Assembly (NCBI RefSeq): GCF_041261205.1
Contig: NZ_JBGCCH010000001.1
Coordinates: forward strand, 434,001-498,000
Length of the DNA: 64,000 bases
Source of the DNA: Catenulispora sp. MAP5-51
Lineage (GTDB): Bacteria > Actinomycetota > Actinomycetes > Streptomycetales > Catenulisporaceae
Direction of reading: 5' to 3'
Within the stretch, counting starts at the first letter, position 1, and each line of letters opens with the position of its first letter. Of this stretch, positions 7,447-16,181 are shown in pieces. The notes under the pieces are model-generated. The model made no database searches and was not told the DNA's origin. It was given only the letters and a program-made list of their open reading frames with translations. A program made the translations under genes and the position numbers.

Positions 7447-8591
7447 ACGAGGCGCTGGTGCGGGACCTGGTGCCCGCGGTGATCGGCGTCCTGGTCCGGC
7501 GCGGGGCGGACTTCGCCTCGGCCGAGGACGCGGTCCAGGAGGCGCTGATCAGGGCGCTGCAGACCTGGCCGGACGATCCGCCGCGGGACCCGAAGGGCTG
7601 GCTGGTGACGGCGGCGTGGCACAAGTTCGTCGACGCCTCCCGGGCCGAGGCCTCGCGCCGGCGCCGCGAGGACGCCGTGGACGCCGAGCCGCCGGCCGGC
7701 CCGGCCCCGGCCGGCGACGACACGCTGCGCCTGTACTTCCTGTGTGCGCACCCCTCGCTGCCCTCGGCCGCCGCCGTCGCCCTGACCCTGCGCGCCGTCG
7801 GCGGCCTGACCACCCGCCAGATCGCGCAGGCCTGCCTGGTCCCGGAGGCGACCATGGCGCAGCGCATCGTGCGCGCCAAGCGCCGCATCGAAGGACTGCC
7901 GCTGGACGAGCACGGCGACCTGGCCACCGTCCTGCGCGTGCTGTACCTGGTCTTCAACGAGGGCTACGGCGGCGAGCTCGACCTGGCCGCCGAGGCGATC
8001 CGGCTGACCCGCCAGCTCGTCGCCCTCACCGACGACGACCCCGAGGTCGCCGGCCTGCTCGCCCTGATGCTGCTGCACCACGCCCGCCGCGCGTCGCGCA
8101 CCGCCCCCGGCGGACGCCTGGTCCCGCTGGCCGAGCAGGACCGCACGCGCTGGGACACCGCGCTGATCGCCGAGGGCGTCGCGATCCTGCAGACCGCGCT
8201 GGCCCGCGACCGCCTCGGCGAGTACCAGGCGCAGGCCGCGATCGCGGCGCTGCACGCGGACGCGCAGAAGGTCGAGGAGACCGACTGGCCGCAGATCGTG
8301 GAGTGGTACGACGAACTGCTGGCCCTCACCGGAAGCCCGGTGGTGCGGCTCAACCGCGCCGTGGCGGTCGGCGAGGCCGACGGCGCGCAGGCCGGCCTCG
8401 CCGCCCTGGCCGAGGTGGACGCCGACGTGCCCCGCCGCGCGGCGGTGGAGGCCTACCTGCACGAGCGCGCCGGCGACCTCGCACCGGCCGCCGAGCTGTA
8501 CGCCGAGGCGGCGCGCGCCGCGACCAGCGTGCAGGAGGTCGAATACCTCACGCGCGAGGCCGCGCGGGTGCGGCAGCTACTGCGCTCGTAA
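7443..8591 (+). CDS. ECF sigma factor, ECF42-like, with long C-terminal domain
   Basis: A 382-residue sigma factor. Region 2 is near the N-terminus (FASAEDAVQEALIRALQTWP...PKGWLVTAAWHKFVDASR). Region 4 is centred on GGLTTRQIAQACLVPEATMAQRIVRAKRRI. A helical C-terminal domain of about 200 residues (from DLATVLRVLYLVFNEGYGG to LTREAARVRQLL) is the TPR-like extension of the ECF42 group, which works without a classical anti-sigma factor. GTG 7443 is chosen because it overlaps the YCII stop; this coupling is typical. It probably directs expression of its own cassette (DoxX, VOC, YCII). Confidence 0.9.
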   Translation: MNEALVRDLVPAVIGVLVRRGADFASAEDAVQEALIRALQTWPDDPPRDPKGWLVTAAWHKFVDASRAEASRRRREDAVDAEPPAGPAPAGDDTLRLYFLCAHPSLPSAAAVALTLRAVGGLTTRQIAQACLVPEATMAQRIVRAKRRIEGLPLDEHGDLATVLRVLYLVFNEGYGGELDLAAEAIRLTRQLVALTDDDPEVAGLLALMLLHHARRASRTAPGGRLVPLAEQDRTRWDTALIAEGVAILQTALARDRLGEYQAQAAIAALHADAQKVEETDWPQIVEWYDELLALTGSPVVRLNRAVAVGEADGAQAGLAALAEVDADVPRRAAVEAYLHERAGDLAPAAELYAEAARAATSVQEVEYLTREAARVRQLLRS

Positions 8592-8776
8592 CTGCTCGAT
8601 GAAGGCGTCCACGCTGCCAGATCCCTCGCAGTGTCATCCTCCACTCCCGAAGCATCCCTTACCGACGAGCCGTCCGGCCAATCACCTGAAGTGGCTATAA
8701 GGCCACCCTTAGAACCCATGATCATCCTAGGTTGGTCCCCGGGAATTCTCCCCACCCTCCCGGAAGGCCATCGGCC
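8592..8776. other. Intergenic region before the LodA-like gene
   Basis: 185 bp between the sigma factor and oxidase genes. It contains a small inverted repeat, GTGGC (8691-8695) and GCCAC (8702-8706) around TATAAG, which could be a promoter-proximal operator, and a GGAAGG ribosome site at 8762-8767. No small gene was recognised. Confidence 0.4.
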
Positions 8777-10801
8777 ATGGATGCACAGCAGATCGTTCAG
8801 GTCAAAATCCACCCCGCGATAGGGATCGCCCGCGTCGGCAACAGCCCGCGGCCCCCCTTCATCGGCCCCGAGTCGCCCGACGAGCCGCCCTTGGACATGA
8901 GCGAGTACAAGGACGAAGAAGGCAGGATCGTCCGGCAGGCCGCCCGGTTCCGCCTCTACGGCTACGACGCCGCCGGAAAGGTCGTCAGGGAACTCACACT
9001 AGGCGACCAGGAAGTCTCCAAGATCGAGTGGACGGTGCACGTCGCCAACAAGAAGGCCGCCTGGTACAAGTTCTTCATCCCGCTCGACATCCCCGAGGCC
9101 GACAAACTCAGCACCGATCAGCGGAGCCTGCGCAACCAGCGCGAGACGGCGCGCGGCCGCCTGGTCATCGATCCCAAGGCCCGGACCCTGCAGATCGCCA
9201 AGGGCGGCGGCGAGCAGAAGGCTGAGTTCGACGGCGGGACCATCATGGGCGTCCCGGTGGACCTCGGTGCGATGTCCGTCGGTACGGACGGCCGGCTGCT
9301 GGTCAGTGGCGGCGCCGGCAAGTCCGCGGCCTGGGACAAGGTGGAACCTCCGATCACCGGCGTCGCGAACAACGACGGCTGGTACGACGACACCTCCGAC
9401 GGTCCGGTCACCGCCTCGGTCTGGTTCGACGGCAAGAAGGTCGACGCCACCCCTGCGTGGGTCGTGGTCGGCCCGCCGCACTACGCGCCGGGGGTGAAGA
9501 CCGTCCGGACGCTGTACGACGTGCTGGAGGACGTCTTCGCCACCGAGGGCACGCAGCCGATGCCCGCCATGGTCACCTATGACGGCGACATCGAGCCGAT
9601 CCTGGCCCGCTTCTGCCAGCTCCAGTGGACCAACCGCGGGTTCGCCGCCGAGTTCGGCTGGCGCGGACCGCACGACTTCGAGGACCCGGCCATGCGCAGG
9701 CGTCTGCGCGACCCGGGCGAGGTCTCCGCCGAGCTGCGCCGCCAGGTCTACATCACCATGCGGTCCTTCGACCGGGACGGGGAGTCGCCGGTGCCGTGGC
9801 CGTGGATGTACGGCGACGCGATGACCGCCGGCAAGGCCACCTCGGTGCGGCAGCACATCATGCTCTCCGCGGTCCAGGACCGGAAGCTCGCCGAGTGGGC
9901 CATGGGGCACTTCACGCCCGGCGACGGCCCGGTGCGCTACCCGGACGTGGACAAGGCTCCGCCGGCCGTGCAGCCCGACCTGCTGGACCGGGGCGCGCTG
10001 GAGAACTGCGCCGCAGAGGCCTTCCACCCGGGCTGCGAGGTCACCTGGCCGGTGCGGCACGCCTCGATGTACTCCGAGCCGTTCCGCATCCTGCACCGGG
10101 AAGGCCCCGAGCCCGACTACGGACCCGTGCTCACCGAGAAGGAGCTCAGCCGCAAGGACGGTCCCCTGTACGCGCAGGGTCCGGGCGACCTGACCCGCTG
10201 GATGGCGGCCCCCTGGCAGTGCGACACCGCCAGCTGCCGTTCCGGGTACCAGGTGGTGAGCGGCCTCGGCCCGCGCTACAGCCCGTATCTGCCCACGTTC
10301 TGGCCGGCCCAGATGCCCAACCAGGTGCTCAAGGAGTCGGACTTCGCCGTCGTCAACGACACCGCCAAGCCCGACGAGGAGCGGGAGCGGGCCTTCGAGC
10401 ACCGCGCGGTGTGGCTGCGCGGGCTGACCGGCAGCGACATGAACGGGCAGCGCCGGCAGATGATCCGGGACTGGTACCTGTTCGGCATCGTCCACGTCCG
10501 CAAGTACGCGGGCAAGGACGGGAAGTTCCCGGAGTACCTCCAGGTGGAGTCCGTCCCCGGCGGCGATCTGGGTGAGCAGCCCGACTACGCCAACCTCATC
10601 AACATCCAGGTGCCGCAGGCCGGCGCGCCGATGATGGCCGCCGTGGCCGGCACCTGGACCGGCGAGGTCCCGGCCGACCAGGTCGAGGCCGGGCTGGTGA
10701 CCAACGCGGTCCAGGAGGCCATGCGGGCCACGGGCTATGACGAGGCCGCGATCACCGCTGGATATCTGGAGAAGCTCGACCCGTTCCACGAGGCGCTCTA
10801 A
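8777..10801 (+). CDS. LodA-like CTQ-dependent oxidase (amino-acid oxidase type)
   Basis: A 674-residue member of the LodA/GoxA family, quinoproteins that oxidise amino-acid amines with release of hydrogen peroxide using a cysteine tryptophylquinone (CTQ) made from their own Cys and Trp. The start VKIHPAIGIARVGNSP is the family's N-terminal signature. Candidate CTQ residues are C420 (FHPGCEVTWP) and W480 (AAPWQCDTASC), 60 residues apart; in the lysine oxidase of Marinomonas the pair is about 65 apart. There is no signal peptide, as in other members. ATG 8777 follows GGAAGG; an upstream ATG at 8732 lacks support. The stop overlaps the LodB-like gene by one base. Substrate cannot be read from sequence. 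Confidence 0.88.
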   Translation: MDAQQIVQVKIHPAIGIARVGNSPRPPFIGPESPDEPPLDMSEYKDEEGRIVRQAARFRLYGYDAAGKVVRELTLGDQEVSKIEWTVHVANKKAAWYKFFIPLDIPEADKLSTDQRSLRNQRETARGRLVIDPKARTLQIAKGGGEQKAEFDGGTIMGVPVDLGAMSVGTDGRLLVSGGAGKSAAWDKVEPPITGVANNDGWYDDTSDGPVTASVWFDGKKVDATPAWVVVGPPHYAPGVKTVRTLYDVLEDVFATEGTQPMPAMVTYDGDIEPILARFCQLQWTNRGFAAEFGWRGPHDFEDPAMRRRLRDPGEVSAELRRQVYITMRSFDRDGESPVPWPWMYGDAMTAGKATSVRQHIMLSAVQDRKLAEWAMGHFTPGDGPVRYPDVDKAPPAVQPDLLDRGALENCAAEAFHPGCEVTWPVRHASMYSEPFRILHREGPEPDYGPVLTEKELSRKDGPLYAQGPGDLTRWMAAPWQCDTASCRSGYQVVSGLGPRYSPYLPTFWPAQMPNQVLKESDFAVVNDTAKPDEERERAFEHRAVWLRGLTGSDMNGQRRQMIRDWYLFGIVHVRKYAGKDGKFPEYLQVESVPGGDLGEQPDYANLINIQVPQAGAPMMAAVAGTWTGEVPADQVEAGLVTNAVQEAMRATGYDEAAITAGYLEKLDPFHEAL

Positions 10802-11997
10802 TGCCGATGCGCCATGCGGCCTCTGGCGATCGCGGCGTCTACGACGTCGTGGTCGCCGGAGGCGGCCCCGCCGGATGCGCCGCCGCGCTCACCCTGGCCC
10901 AGGCCGGGCTCAGGGTGCTGCTCGCCGACGCCGGCGGCGGGCCGCCCAAACTCGGCGAGTCGCTGGTCTCGGTGGCCCGGTTGCTGCTGGCCGACCTCGG
11001 GGTCGCCGAGGAGACGCTGGGCAGCGGGCATGTGCCCTGCTACGGCAGCTTGTCCGCGTGGGGCTCGGCGGATCTGCACGCTGTCGACTCGCTTCGCGAC
11101 CCGTATGGGCACGGCTGGCATCTCGATCGGCCGTTGTTCGATCGGCGGCTGCGCGCTGCTGTTCGGAGCGCGGGCGCCGAGGTCGCCGACCGCACGTCGG
11201 TGCAGCGGCTGGTGCCGTCGCCGTCGCCGTCGCCGTCATCATCATCATCATCATCGTCGGACGACGGCTGGCAGATCACGCTGCACGATCGCGAGGCCGG
11301 TTCGGAGCGGGCCGTGCACTGCCGGTGGGTGGTCGACGCCACGGGACGCAAGGCCGCCGTCGCGATCCCCGCCGGAGCCCGCCGCCGGACCACCGACCGC
11401 CTCACCGCTCACCACGTCACGCTTGCCGCCGCCCCCGGAGCCCGAGACCAGCCGACGGACGGCCGCAATCTCGTCGAGTCCGACCCGGACGGCTGGTGGT
11501 ACACGGCCCTGATGCCGAGCCGCGAACGGCTCGTCGTCTACTTCACCGACCCCGATCTCCCCACCGCCGCCCCGCGTACCGCCGCGGAATTCCGCCACCG
11601 GATGCTGGCCACCCGGCACGTCTCAGCCCGCGTCCGGGACCACGACCTCACGCGCCTGCCCGCCCCGGGCCGTGCGCCGGCGTACACCGCGTACCTGGAC
11701 CGGGTGCACGGCGAGGGCTGGGTGGCGGCTGGCGACGCGGCGGTGGCCTTCGATCCGTTGTCCTCCCAAGGAATCCTCACCGCGCTCTACACCGGACTGA
11801 GCGCCGGCAAAGCCGTTGCCGCCCGACTGCGCGGCGACTCGGCCGCCCTACCCGAATACGCGAGTGCGGTCGCCACCGCGCGTGACGCCTACGGACGGGG
11901 ATACCGCGCCGTCCACACCCAAGAAGCTCGCTGGGCCCAGCATCCCTTCTGGGCCCGGCGATACCCCCATCCGCACCACTCGGAAGGAAGTAAGTGA
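10801..11997 (+). CDS. LodB-like FAD-dependent protein for CTQ maturation
   Basis: A 398-residue flavoprotein of the tryptophan-halogenase/geranylgeranyl-reductase-like group. It has an FAD-binding motif near the N-terminus (YDVVVAGGGPAGCAAALTLAQAG), a second conserved stretch (GWVAAGDAAVAFDPLSSQGI), and the GESL segment of this group. LodB proteins are needed to form the CTQ cofactor of the partner LodA, and the overlap of the two genes (TAATG) fits this. Between about residues 139 and 153 lies a low-complexity run of Pro-Ser then Ser residues encoded by a trinucleotide/hexanucleotide repeat. The run sits in the middle of the protein, probably on a surface loop. Confidence 0.87.
   Translation: MPMRHAASGDRGVYDVVVAGGGPAGCAAALTLAQAGLRVLLADAGGGPPKLGESLVSVARLLLADLGVAEETLGSGHVPCYGSLSAWGSADLHAVDSLRDPYGHGWHLDRPLFDRRLRAAVRSAGAEVADRTSVQRLVPSPSPSPSSSSSSSSDDGWQITLHDREAGSERAVHCRWVVDATGRKAAVAIPAGARRRTTDRLTAHHVTLAAAPGARDQPTDGRNLVESDPDGWWYTALMPSRERLVVYFTDPDLPTAAPRTAAEFRHRMLATRHVSARVRDHDLTRLPAPGRAPAYTAYLDRVHGEGWVAAGDAAVAFDPLSSQGILTALYTGLSAGKAVAARLRGDSAALPEYASAVATARDAYGRGYRAVHTQEARWAQHPFWARRYPHPHHSEGSK
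11215..11259 (+). repeat. Microsatellite (CCGTCG then TCA units) in the LodB-like gene
   Basis: About four CCGTCG units are followed by about six TCA/ATC triplets and TCGTCG, encoding a Pro-Ser run and then seven or more Ser. All units are multiples of three, so slippage keeps the frame. The TCA triplets are an unusually AT-containing codon choice for this window. Confidence 0.9.
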
Positions 11998-11999
11998 TC

Positions 12000-12779
12000 A
12001 TGACTACCGCATCCGCCCCGTATGAGAACGAGAACCAGCACGAGCACGAGGGCCACCCCGAGTTCCACCACCGGTTCCTGATCCTGGGCCGCAAGAAGCT
12101 GTTCTTCTACCACCTGGCCCTGTACGACCCGAACAGCGGGCACAACTACCAGGCGGTCATCGAGCTCGACATCGAGGACCAGGGCCAGCTGCGCGCGGCG
12201 TACCTGGCCGACCTGGAGCAGCACGTCAACGAGCGGGTGTTCTACGCGCTCAGTTGTCCGATGCACTTCGAGCTGCCGGAACTCAAGACCGGCAAGACGT
12301 TCCCGGTCATCCTCGAACGGGTGCTGGTCAACGCCGCCGGGGATAAACGCGAGTTCCAGCAGATCCCGATCCAGGGCTCGACCGCGACGGTCAACGTCCA
12401 CTGCCGCGGCGAGGGTGCGGGGCAGGTGTTCAGCTTCCGCAAACTCAGCGACGTCCCCTACCCGGAGAAACTCACCTACCTGGTCTTCGGCGAGGGCGAC
12501 GAGATCCACATCGCGCACTACCTGGCCCGCCCGAAGAACTTCGACGAGGTCGTCGACGTCTCCGCCTCGCAGCCGATCGACCCCGCGACCCTGCACAAGG
12601 TCCCCTCCATGGTCATCGAGGGCACCACCGACCCGCACGGCCCGATCAACCCGAGCCCGCTGGTCAGGGGCAATCAGTACGTGGGCATGATCGACGGCAA
12701 CGGGGACAAGGTCGCCTTCACGGTGGGCCGCCAGGGCTGGTGGAACTTCACCAGCCTGAACAACAACATCCCCGGATAG
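12000..12779 (+). CDS. Unknown protein, third gene of the LodAB-like operon
   Basis: About 259 residues; I recognise no family. The N-terminus is rich in acidic and His residues (ENENQHEHEGHPEFHHRF), a possible metal-binding patch. The rest looks like a soluble mixed alpha/beta protein with many beta-type segments (FLILGRKKLFFYHLALYD, YQAVIELDI, TVNVHCRGEG). There is no signal peptide or membrane segment. Translation may start at ATG 12000 or at GTG 11994, which overlaps the LodB-like stop; GGAAGG lies upstream. The tight spacing argues that it works with the oxidase, for example in maturation, as a chaperone or as a subunit. That role is inference. A terminator-like hairpin follows. Confidence 0.75.
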   Translation: MTTASAPYENENQHEHEGHPEFHHRFLILGRKKLFFYHLALYDPNSGHNYQAVIELDIEDQGQLRAAYLADLEQHVNERVFYALSCPMHFELPELKTGKTFPVILERVLVNAAGDKREFQQIPIQGSTATVNVHCRGEGAGQVFSFRKLSDVPYPEKLTYLVFGEGDEIHIAHYLARPKNFDEVVDVSASQPIDPATLHKVPSMVIEGTTDPHGPINPSPLVRGNQYVGMIDGNGDKVAFTVGRQGWWNFTSLNNNIPG

Positions 12780-12805
12780 CCCCGCCATCTCGCCCTGAAT
12801 TGAGT

Positions 12806-12837
12806 GTGCGGCGTCGCCGATCCAGGCGGCGCCGCAC
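12806..12837 (+). terminator. Terminator-like hairpin between convergent genes
   Basis: GTGCGGCGTCGCC (12806-12818) pairs with GGCGGCGCCGCAC (12825-12837) with a single mismatch and a 6-nt loop. It lies 27 bp after the operon's last stop. There is no T-run, as is common in high-GC actinomycetes. It could serve the convergent gene at 12858 as well. Confidence 0.65.
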
Positions 12838-12857
12838 CCTACTCTCTTTTGGCCGCC

Positions 12858-13853
12858 CTACCCCTCCAGCCCGACCTCTTGCAGCAGCCGACTCCCGTCG
12901 TAGTTCGTCGTGAGCTGCAGGCTCGGGACGACCGGGCGCGGGTTCAAGCTGTTCAAGCACGCGGCGATGGAGTTCGCCACGGGCAGGAACGCGGTCAGGG
13001 CGCCGTTGGCGCGGTCGGCGTTCCACAGCCGCTTCAACTTCAAGGGGACCACGAACAGGCCCGCCGGGTAGTAGATGCTCAGGGCGGTCGTCGCCCATTT
13101 GGATTTCAGGACCTTGACGTCACCGGCCTGCTGGGTCAGCGAGTCGATCACCACGCGCGCCGACTGGTAGGCCTGCTCCAGCCAGTAGCGGGCGTCGTCG
13201 GGGCGGCCGAGGGCGAGCCAGACGAGGGCCAGGTGCAGCTCGACCATCGTTCGTTCCTGGACCGAGGAGGCCAGTGGCTGGGCGTCGTAGAAGCGGTCCT
13301 TGGCGGTTTCCAGGAGGCGGCGGCTCTCCTCGGCGTGGTCGGCCAGGCGGTGTGCCTCGCTCAGGAGCAGGCGGCCGGCGCGGTAGGGGCCCTCTTTCAG
13401 GAGTTTGACGTTCGTGTCGATGCTGTGCAGGACCCGCGACTGCTCGTCCTCGATGGCGTAGAGCGACTTGACCAGGTCCAGCACCTGGTCGCCGCCGGGG
13501 ACGGCCGAGGCGAGCGCGGTGTTCAGCGCCGAGTGGACCGGTCCGAACTTCGCGACGCTGCCGGCCAGGCTGAACCATTTGGCCGCCGGATCGGGGCCGG
13601 AGAACGCCACGGCCGGGAGTTCGTCGTGCTTGCCGGCTCGCTGGCGGGTCCACTGGGCGACCTTCAGCAACTGCTCGTCCAGCTTCGAGCCCAGTTGGGC
13701 TGAGGCTGTCGGAGCCGGGGCCTCCACCCAGAACCGCCATCCGGGAGGCGCCGGCGGCCACGCGGGATCCGGCTGCCAGCCCGGATCGGGCACCCAGCCG
13801 TCCGGGGGAGCGGGCCAGCCGGGCGGGACATTGAAGCGCATTGACGTGCCCAT
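12858..13853 (-). CDS. Unknown cytoplasmic protein with Pro/Trp-rich N-terminal motif and TPR-like helices
   Basis: About 331 residues. The N-terminus (MRFNVPPGWPAPPDGW, then PDPGWQPDPAWPPAPPGWRFW) is a proline-tryptophan motif found at the start of many actinobacterial proteins and related to DUF2510. The remainder is helical, with a TPR-like stretch around LHLALVWLALGRPDDARYWLEQAY. No membrane anchor is visible, although VPLKLKRLW near the end follows a short hydrophobic segment. The start is ATG 13853 or ATG 13839-13841; neither has a convincing ribosome site. No function is assigned. Confidence 0.7.
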   Translation of the reverse strand: MGTSMRFNVPPGWPAPPDGWVPDPGWQPDPAWPPAPPGWRFWVEAPAPTASAQLGSKLDEQLLKVAQWTRQRAGKHDELPAVAFSGPDPAAKWFSLAGSVAKFGPVHSALNTALASAVPGGDQVLDLVKSLYAIEDEQSRVLHSIDTNVKLLKEGPYRAGRLLLSEAHRLADHAEESRRLLETAKDRFYDAQPLASSVQERTMVELHLALVWLALGRPDDARYWLEQAYQSARVVIDSLTQQAGDVKVLKSKWATTALSIYYPAGLFVVPLKLKRLWNADRANGALTAFLPVANSIAACLNSLNPRPVVPSLQLTTNYDGSRLLQEVGLEG

Positions 13854-14028
13854 TCTCGCGACGAGACGCCCCGGCGGAGTCAGATTGGCAGTCAAGGTAG
13901 CAGCGGTTCGCGCCGGTGTCGGCGGATGCAGGGGTTCACCGTAACTTTCACGCCCGCGGTCGGTGCGACGCCCGGATGTTTCGCAGACGTTGACGATGCT
14001 CGACATCGTAGATACGTTCCATCACATG

Positions 14029-14158
14029 CCATATATGACTGGCCGTCAGATCGGCGGCACCATGGCGGCACCTAGTCACTGAACTCCCAGGTAAAGCAGC
14101 CTTTTTGCACCCTCATCGAAAGATGGCTGCCGCATGGACTCCCTCAGGTCATATATGA
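14029..14158. promoter_or_regulatory. Two CATATATG palindromes upstream of the GH28 gene
   Basis: CCATATATGA (14029-14038) and the perfect palindrome TCATATATGA (14149-14158) are 120 bp apart in the 326-bp divergent gap before the polygalacturonase gene. AT-only palindromes are rare in this GC-rich window, so they are good operator candidates. The second lies 22 bp before the ATG. Nothing else was found in the gap. Confidence 0.5.
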
Positions 14159-14179
14159 GATACACGGAAAGGCGGTCAC

Positions 14180-15658
14180 ATGACCTCCCGAACCACTCGC
14201 CATCCCGTCGGCGCCCGGCGCAAGCTGTCGCTGGCGGCGGCCGTCGCCGTGGGCATCGCCTCCACGCTCACCTTCGGCGTCGCCTCGGCCACGATCCATA
14301 CGCGCGACGCCGCCGAGCCGACCGTCCCCGGCACCTGTCAGTCGATCCCGGCCCAGCTCGCGAAGCCCGCCAACGAGCTGTTCAGCAGCACCCAGGAATC
14401 GTCGCCCCCTGACACCGCGCGCATCCAGGCGGCGCTGAACAGCTGCGCCGGCACCGGCAAGGCGGTGGAACTGACCGTCTCGGGCGGGAACACCGCGTTC
14501 CTGTCCGCGCCGCTGACCATCACCAACGGCGAAGTCCTGCTCGTGGACACCGGCGTGACCCTGTACGCCTCGCGCAATCCGGCCGACTACCAGGTCGCCG
14601 GCCAGCCCAAGTGCGGAACCCTGGGCGCCTCGGACGGCAGCACGCTCGGCACCGCGACCGGATGCACGCCCTTCCTGGCCGTCCGCGGGGACAACGCCGG
14701 GATCATGGGCACGCAGAGCAGCTCCGGCGCTCAGGGCCTGATCGATGGCCGAGGCGACCAGGACATGCTGGGGACCACCAAGACCTGGTGGGCCCTGGCC
14801 GAATCGGCGCACAGCAAGACCACCAAGCAGCAGGAGAACCCCAAGCTGATCACGGTCTTCGGCGCGTCGAAGGCGACGATGTACCACATCAGCCTCACCA
14901 ACTCGCCGATGTTCAACGTGCTCCTGGACGGCGGCGACGGCTTCACCGCCTGGGGCGTCCGCATCGACAACCCCGACAACGCCCGCAACACCGACGGCTT
15001 CGACCCCGACAGCGCCACCAACGTCCTGATCACCGACAGTTCCATCAACACCGGCGACGACGGCATAGCCGTCAAGGCCGACGCCGGCGGCCCGGCCGCG
15101 AACATCACCGTCAGCAACACCAGCTTCTGGGGCATCCACGGCCTGTCGGTCGGCAGCCAGACCGAGGGCGGCATCCAGAACGTCACCTTCACCGGCAACT
15201 ACATCCACGGCGGCACCGACATCCACGGCAACAAGGCCTCCAGCAACAACGGCGTCCGCGTGAAGAGCGACTCCAGCTTCGGCGGCACCGTCACCGGCGT
15301 CAGCTTCACCGACACCTGCGAAACCGGCGTCGAGCACCTGATCCTGCTCGACCCGCAATACCTGACCGGCAACGGCTCCTCGGTCCCGAACTTCGCCGAC
15401 ATCACCATCAACGGCCTGCGCTCAGTGAACTCCACCCACGGAAGCTCGACCCTCGAGGGCTACGACGCCGCCCATCCGCTCGGCCTGACACTGGAGAACG
15501 TCCAGCTGGACTCCACCAAGGTCGTGGCGCAGTACGCGAACATCAAGATGTACGACTCCAACATCGCGCCCACCGGGACCGGCGTGAGCGTCACGAACGT
15601 CACGGGCTCGGGCAGCGTCCCGAGTTGCAGCAGCTTCCCCAGCTGGCCCGGCCTTTAG
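14180..15658 (+). CDS. Secreted GH28 polygalacturonase-type glycosidase
   Basis: A 492-residue secreted enzyme of glycoside hydrolase family 28, parallel beta-helix inverting enzymes acting on pectin (polygalacturonan or rhamnogalacturonan). A signal peptide covers about residues 1-40 (RRKLSLAAAVAVGIASTLTFGVASA). All family catalytic motifs are present: N270-T-D272 in NTDGFDPDS, D293 and D294 in NTGDDGIAVK, H320 in GIHGLSVGS, and R360/K362 in GVRVKSD. The enzyme should therefore be active; whether it is endo or exo cannot be told. It stands alone and is divergent from the gene at 12858. Confidence 0.9.
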   Translation: MTSRTTRHPVGARRKLSLAAAVAVGIASTLTFGVASATIHTRDAAEPTVPGTCQSIPAQLAKPANELFSSTQESSPPDTARIQAALNSCAGTGKAVELTVSGGNTAFLSAPLTITNGEVLLVDTGVTLYASRNPADYQVAGQPKCGTLGASDGSTLGTATGCTPFLAVRGDNAGIMGTQSSSGAQGLIDGRGDQDMLGTTKTWWALAESAHSKTTKQQENPKLITVFGASKATMYHISLTNSPMFNVLLDGGDGFTAWGVRIDNPDNARNTDGFDPDSATNVLITDSSINTGDDGIAVKADAGGPAANITVSNTSFWGIHGLSVGSQTEGGIQNVTFTGNYIHGGTDIHGNKASSNNGVRVKSDSSFGGTVTGVSFTDTCETGVEHLILLDPQYLTGNGSSVPNFADITINGLRSVNSTHGSSTLEGYDAAHPLGLTLENVQLDSTKVVAQYANIKMYDSNIAPTGTGVSVTNVTGSGSVPSCSSFPSWPGL

Positions 15659-15695
15659 GTCAAGGAGCGCGGCGCGGCGCAGCTTCCGAAGCGAT

Positions 15696-16115
15696 TCAGA
15701 GGCTGCGCCGCGTCGGCTGAGGCGAGCTGCTCTGTGGTCGTCCTGCTCTCTGGTCGTACTGCTCGCGGGCCGCGTCGATCTGCTCGATGGAGGCGTAGGC
15801 CCAGGAACGGACACCCTGGACGGTGGTCAAAAGGCTCGCGCCGAGCGGGGTGAGGGTGTACTCGACCGTGACCGGGACCGTCGCGAAGACCTCCCGGGTG
15901 ACCAGGCCGTCGCGTTCGAGGCCGCGCAGCGCCTGGGTCAGCATCTTCTGGCTGACGCCCCCGATCTTCCGCTTCAGCTCGGAGAACCGCATGGTCCCGT
16001 CTTCCAGCGCCATCATCACCAGGCTGGACCAGCGGTCGGAGATCCGGTCGAAGATCTGCCGGGACGGGCAGTCGGTTCTGAAGACGTTCCAGGCCGCGAC
16101 CTCGTTGGTTTCCAC
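15696..16115 (-). CDS. HxlR-family regulator
   Basis: About 139 residues of the HxlR/DUF24 winged-helix family. The order is the redox-type N-terminal Cys in FRTDCPSRQIFDRISDRWSSLVMMALEDG, then MRFSELKRKIGGVSQKMLTQALRGLERDGLV and the wing VPVTVEYTLTPLG. The single N-terminal Cys is the sensing residue in several members that respond to quinones or aldehydes. This fits the divergent quinone-oxidoreductase-like gene 66 bp away. The GTG at 16115 is chosen because it begins just before the conserved domain. It reads convergently towards GH28 and ends 37 bp from it. Confidence 0.88.
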   Translation of the reverse strand: METNEVAAWNVFRTDCPSRQIFDRISDRWSSLVMMALEDGTMRFSELKRKIGGVSQKMLTQALRGLERDGLVTREVFATVPVTVEYTLTPLGASLLTTVQGVRSWAYASIEQIDAAREQYDQRAGRPQSSSPQPTRRSL

Positions 16116-16116
16116 G

Positions 16117-16155
16117 AGGTACCTATACAACCGGCAGGTGCCTTCTTTCAAGAAG
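16117..16155. promoter_or_regulatory. Operator candidates in the HxlR/oxidoreductase divergent promoter
   Basis: AGGTACCT (16117-16124) is a perfect palindrome and AGGTGCCT (16136-16143) a near copy 19 bp away, about two helical turns. CTTCTT-TC-AAGAAG (16142-16155) is a further inverted repeat. They lie in the 66-bp gap between the divergent starts, so one regulator could control both genes. Confidence 0.5.
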
Positions 16156-16181
16156 TGACCGGCGTTCCTATCGTCGAGCGT

